The notes under the pieces were generated by a model. That model was not told the DNA's origin. It made no database searches and saw only the letters and a program-made list of their open reading frames with translations. From assembly GCF_902506655.1 (NCBI RefSeq), contig NZ_LR734808.1, positions 1,488,001 through 1,552,000 on the forward strand: 64,000 nucleotides of DNA, written 5' to 3'. Positions 61,927 to 64,000 of the stretch are shown here, in pieces. The translations under genes and the position numbers were made by a program. Each line of letters begins with the position of its first letter. Positions within the stretch are counted from its first letter, which is position 1. The stretch comes from Marinoscillum sp. 108 (GTDB lineage Bacteria > Bacteroidota > Bacteroidia > Cytophagales > Cyclobacteriaceae).

Positions 61927-62097
61927 GATGCCAAAGTTAATGAGAGAAATAATTACAGCCTCACCCCTGACTAAATCTATAGCCTTGTGCTATTGATCAG
62001 CATCATTTGATGGAAACATAGTATCCATATGTCTATTTCCTTCTGGATTGAGCTTGGGCTTGGTATCTTAAATTCCCTAAACAACATACCAACCCGT

Positions 62098-62631
62098 ATG
62101 AACAGACGCAATACACTCAAGGCACTGGCGGCCGCCTCGGTGGGCACCGTGGCACTTGGCTACTGGGCCAAAGACCTTACTTTCATCAAGGACCTGATGA
62201 GTAACTCATTTTTCAAACCAAGTGAGCAGGACCTCATCACCTCCATTGCAGATACCATCATCCCCAGAGGAGCTTACTATGGAGCTGTAGACCTGGGCGT
62301 ACCGGTCTATTTGTTGGGCTTTTTTGAGAAGTGCCAGGAAAAAGAGGAACAGGATAAGCTGAAATTGCAGCTGGCTGCACTAAACATGGCCGCCAATGAA
62401 AAATTCAATAATGACTTTGTGGACTGCACCACAGAGCAAAGGGAACAGCTCCTCACCGAATGGTCCGAATCCAAAGTAGAAGCTGAGCAGGATTTTTTCA
62501 ATCTGATGAAAGCCGAGACCATCACAGGATTTCGCACCACGGAGGAAGTGATGACCAATCACTACCACTACCGCGTAGTACCCGGCCATTTCCTGGGCTG
62601 TGTAGACATTCATCAACCTTTCGTATCATAA
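62098..62631 (+). CDS. Gluconate 2-dehydrogenase subunit 3-like protein
   Basis: I choose the ATG at 62098 (MNRRNTLKALAAASVGTVAL), which gives a twin-arginine-like leader; the frame runs to 62029 but adds unlikely residues. The 177-residue protein shows SEQDLITSIADTIIPR and VPVYLLGFFEKC, typical of the small subunit of membrane-bound GMC dehydrogenases. It precedes the GMC gene by 7 bases, so the pair should form one periplasmic sugar or alcohol dehydrogenase complex. Confidence 0.88.
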   Translation: MNRRNTLKALAAASVGTVALGYWAKDLTFIKDLMSNSFFKPSEQDLITSIADTIIPRGAYYGAVDLGVPVYLLGFFEKCQEKEEQDKLKLQLAALNMAANEKFNNDFVDCTTEQREQLLTEWSESKVEAEQDFFNLMKAETITGFRTTEEVMTNHYHYRVVPGHFLGCVDIHQPFVS

Positions 62632-62638
62632 TCCAATC

Positions 62639-64000
62639 ATGCTGCAAGATTCTAAAAAGAAAAGAACATACGATGCCATCGTCATTGGCTCTGGAGCCAG
62701 TGGTGGATGGGCGGCCAAAGAACTCTGCGAAAAAGGGCTCAAAACCCTGGTGCTGGAAAGAGGCAGGGATGTGAAGCACGTGCAAGACTACCCTACCGCC
62801 TCCAAGGCGCCCTGGCAGTTTGAATTTCGCGGGACTGTCCCCATCGACCAACGAATGGATTATCAGAACCTAAAGCGAGTCAGTGCAGACTCCCTCCATT
62901 GGAACATCAAAGATGAGGAGCAACCCTTTGTGGAGGAAAAGCCCTTTAGGTGGTTTCGCGGCTACCATGTGGGCGGCAAGTCGCTCCTTTGGGCAAGACA
63001 AACCCAACGCTGGAGTGATATGGATTTCGAAGGGCCGGTGCGTGACGGCTTTGCTGTGGACTGGCCCATCCGATACAAAGACCTGGAACCCTGGTACACC
63101 CATGTGGAGAAATTTGCCGGTATCGCAGGCAACAAAGATGGCCTTCCGGAATTACCCGACAGTGAGGTGATGCCGGCCTTTGAGATGAGCTGTATAGAGA
63201 GTCATTTCAAGGAAAGCCTGAAGAAAAACTATGGCGACACCAGGCACCTGATCAACGCCCGATGTGCCCATCTAACTGATCCGCAGCCCATTCACATGGA
63301 GCAGGGCCGATCCAAATGCCAAAACCAAAACATGTGCCGCAGAGGTTGCAATTTTGGGGGATATTTTAGCAGCAATGCTTCTACCCTCCCCTGGGCGATG
63401 AAAACCGGAAACATGACCCTCCGCCCTGATGCCGTGGTACATTCTATTATTTACGATGAGGAGCAGCAAAGAGCCGCGGGTGTACGTATTATTGATGCGC
63501 ATACCAAGAAGATGATAGAATTCTACGCAGACATTGTCTTTGTCAACGCCTCTACCTTCAACAGCAACGCCATCTTGCTTAACTCCACCTCCGGTCGGTT
63601 TCCAAACGGCCTGGGCAACGACAATGGACTTATGGGTAAGTACATCTCCTGGCATAACTATAGAGGCAAGGCCAATGCACAGTTCGAAGGGTTTGCAGAC
63701 AAAGTGACTAGTGGCCGCAACCCCAGTAATGCCTACATTCCCCGGTTCAGAAACCTGAGGAAGCAGGAAACCGATTTCTTAAGAGGCTACGCCATTGGGA
63801 TAGGTGGTGGCCGATGGATGGGGCCGGATACACAGGGGATCGGTTTGTCCCTGACCGAAAACTTGCTCAACCCCAAACATGGGCTCTGGAGCATTAGCAG
63901 CTGGATGATGGGCGAGTGTGTACCTGTAGAAGAAAATCACCTCCGGTTACACCCAGAGCTGAAAGACAAATATGGCATCCCTCAAATCGTGATGTCCTGC
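62639..64000 (+). CDS. GMC oxidoreductase (C-terminus beyond window)
   Basis: The frame is open for 454 codons to the window edge. It has the FAD dinucleotide-binding motif AIVIGSGASGGWAAKELCEK, FRGYHVGGKSLLWARQTQR (the second GMC signature) and NQNMCRRGCNFGGYFSSNA. It should oxidise a sugar or alcohol and pass electrons to a cytochrome via the small subunit upstream. No signal peptide is seen, so export would depend on the Tat-like leader of its partner. C-terminal catalytic His/Asn are outside the window. Confidence 0.9.
   Translation, partial: MLQDSKKKRTYDAIVIGSGASGGWAAKELCEKGLKTLVLERGRDVKHVQDYPTASKAPWQFEFRGTVPIDQRMDYQNLKRVSADSLHWNIKDEEQPFVEEKPFRWFRGYHVGGKSLLWARQTQRWSDMDFEGPVRDGFAVDWPIRYKDLEPWYTHVEKFAGIAGNKDGLPELPDSEVMPAFEMSCIESHFKESLKKNYGDTRHLINARCAHLTDPQPIHMEQGRSKCQNQNMCRRGCNFGGYFSSNASTLPWAMKTGNMTLRPDAVVHSIIYDEEQQRAAGVRIIDAHTKKMIEFYADIVFVNASTFNSNAILLNSTSGRFPNGLGNDNGLMGKYISWHNYRGKANAQFEGFADKVTSGRNPSNAYIPRFRNLRKQETDFLRGYAIGIGGGRWMGPDTQGIGLSLTENLLNPKHGLWSISSWMMGECVPVEENHLRLHPELKDKYGIPQIVMSC

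Overview
The window comes from a Bacteroidota chromosome, most likely a Cytophagales-type bacterium that degrades polysaccharides; I cannot fix the genus. The grounds are a SusC/SusD pair, type IX secretion (T9SS) C-terminal sorting domains, many lipoproteins, and promoters of the Bacteroidota type (-33 TTTG, about 20 bases, -7 TAnnTTTG), seen best in front of the initiator tRNA gene. I see no transposase, integrase, CRISPR array or rRNA.

Layout. 1-3677: C-terminally cut end of a very large secreted beta-rich surface protein. 3.9-9.9 kb: small NTF2-like and DinB-like proteins, a long acyl-CoA oxidase-type dehydrogenase, a carboxypeptidase-regulatory-like exported protein, and a three-gene operon of two LVIVD-repeat lipoproteins plus an outer-membrane protein. 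10.0-21.9 kb: an alpha-glucan cluster with a 4-alpha-glucanotransferase carrying two starch-binding-like domains, an SLC45-type sugar transporter, class II fructose-bisphosphate aldolase, three exported GH13 enzymes and, unexpectedly, a 3-hydroxybutyryl-CoA dehydrogenase. 21.9-27.6 kb: a TPR histidine kinase, an APC permease with a small membrane partner, and a large exported protein of unknown function.

28.0-45.6 kb is a complete alpha-mannan utilisation locus, all on the minus strand: GntR regulator, ROK kinase, FHS-type MFS transporter, GH92 alpha-mannosidase, then a LamG/PKD/T9SS protein, SusC, SusD, SusE, GH76, mannose-6-phosphate isomerase and a second GH76. The logic is surface cleavage of alpha-1,6-mannan by GH76, uptake by SusC/D, side-chain trimming by GH92, inner-membrane import, phosphorylation by the ROK kinase and isomerisation to fructose-6-phosphate. 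The locus is bracketed by two direct copies of a 60-bp sequence (56/60 identical), and its two promoter regions share an operator-like motif next to or overlapping the -7 element. These two observations are the most interesting in the window.

46.0-52.0 kb: a four-gene RND efflux operon, then a 42-residue ribbon-helix-helix-like gene on the opposite strand and initiator tRNA-Met with its own promoter and terminator. 52.5-54.4 kb: a PAS histidine kinase/response regulator pair lying between the tRNA terminator and a decayed copy of it. 54.5-64.0 kb: miscellaneous genes (DUF3291, esterase, NTF2-like, AhpD-like, AraC regulator, DUF2279, exported Gfo/Idh/MocA oxidoreductase, TMEM220-like), ending in a gluconate-dehydrogenase-subunit-3-like protein followed by a GMC oxidoreductase cut by the window edge.
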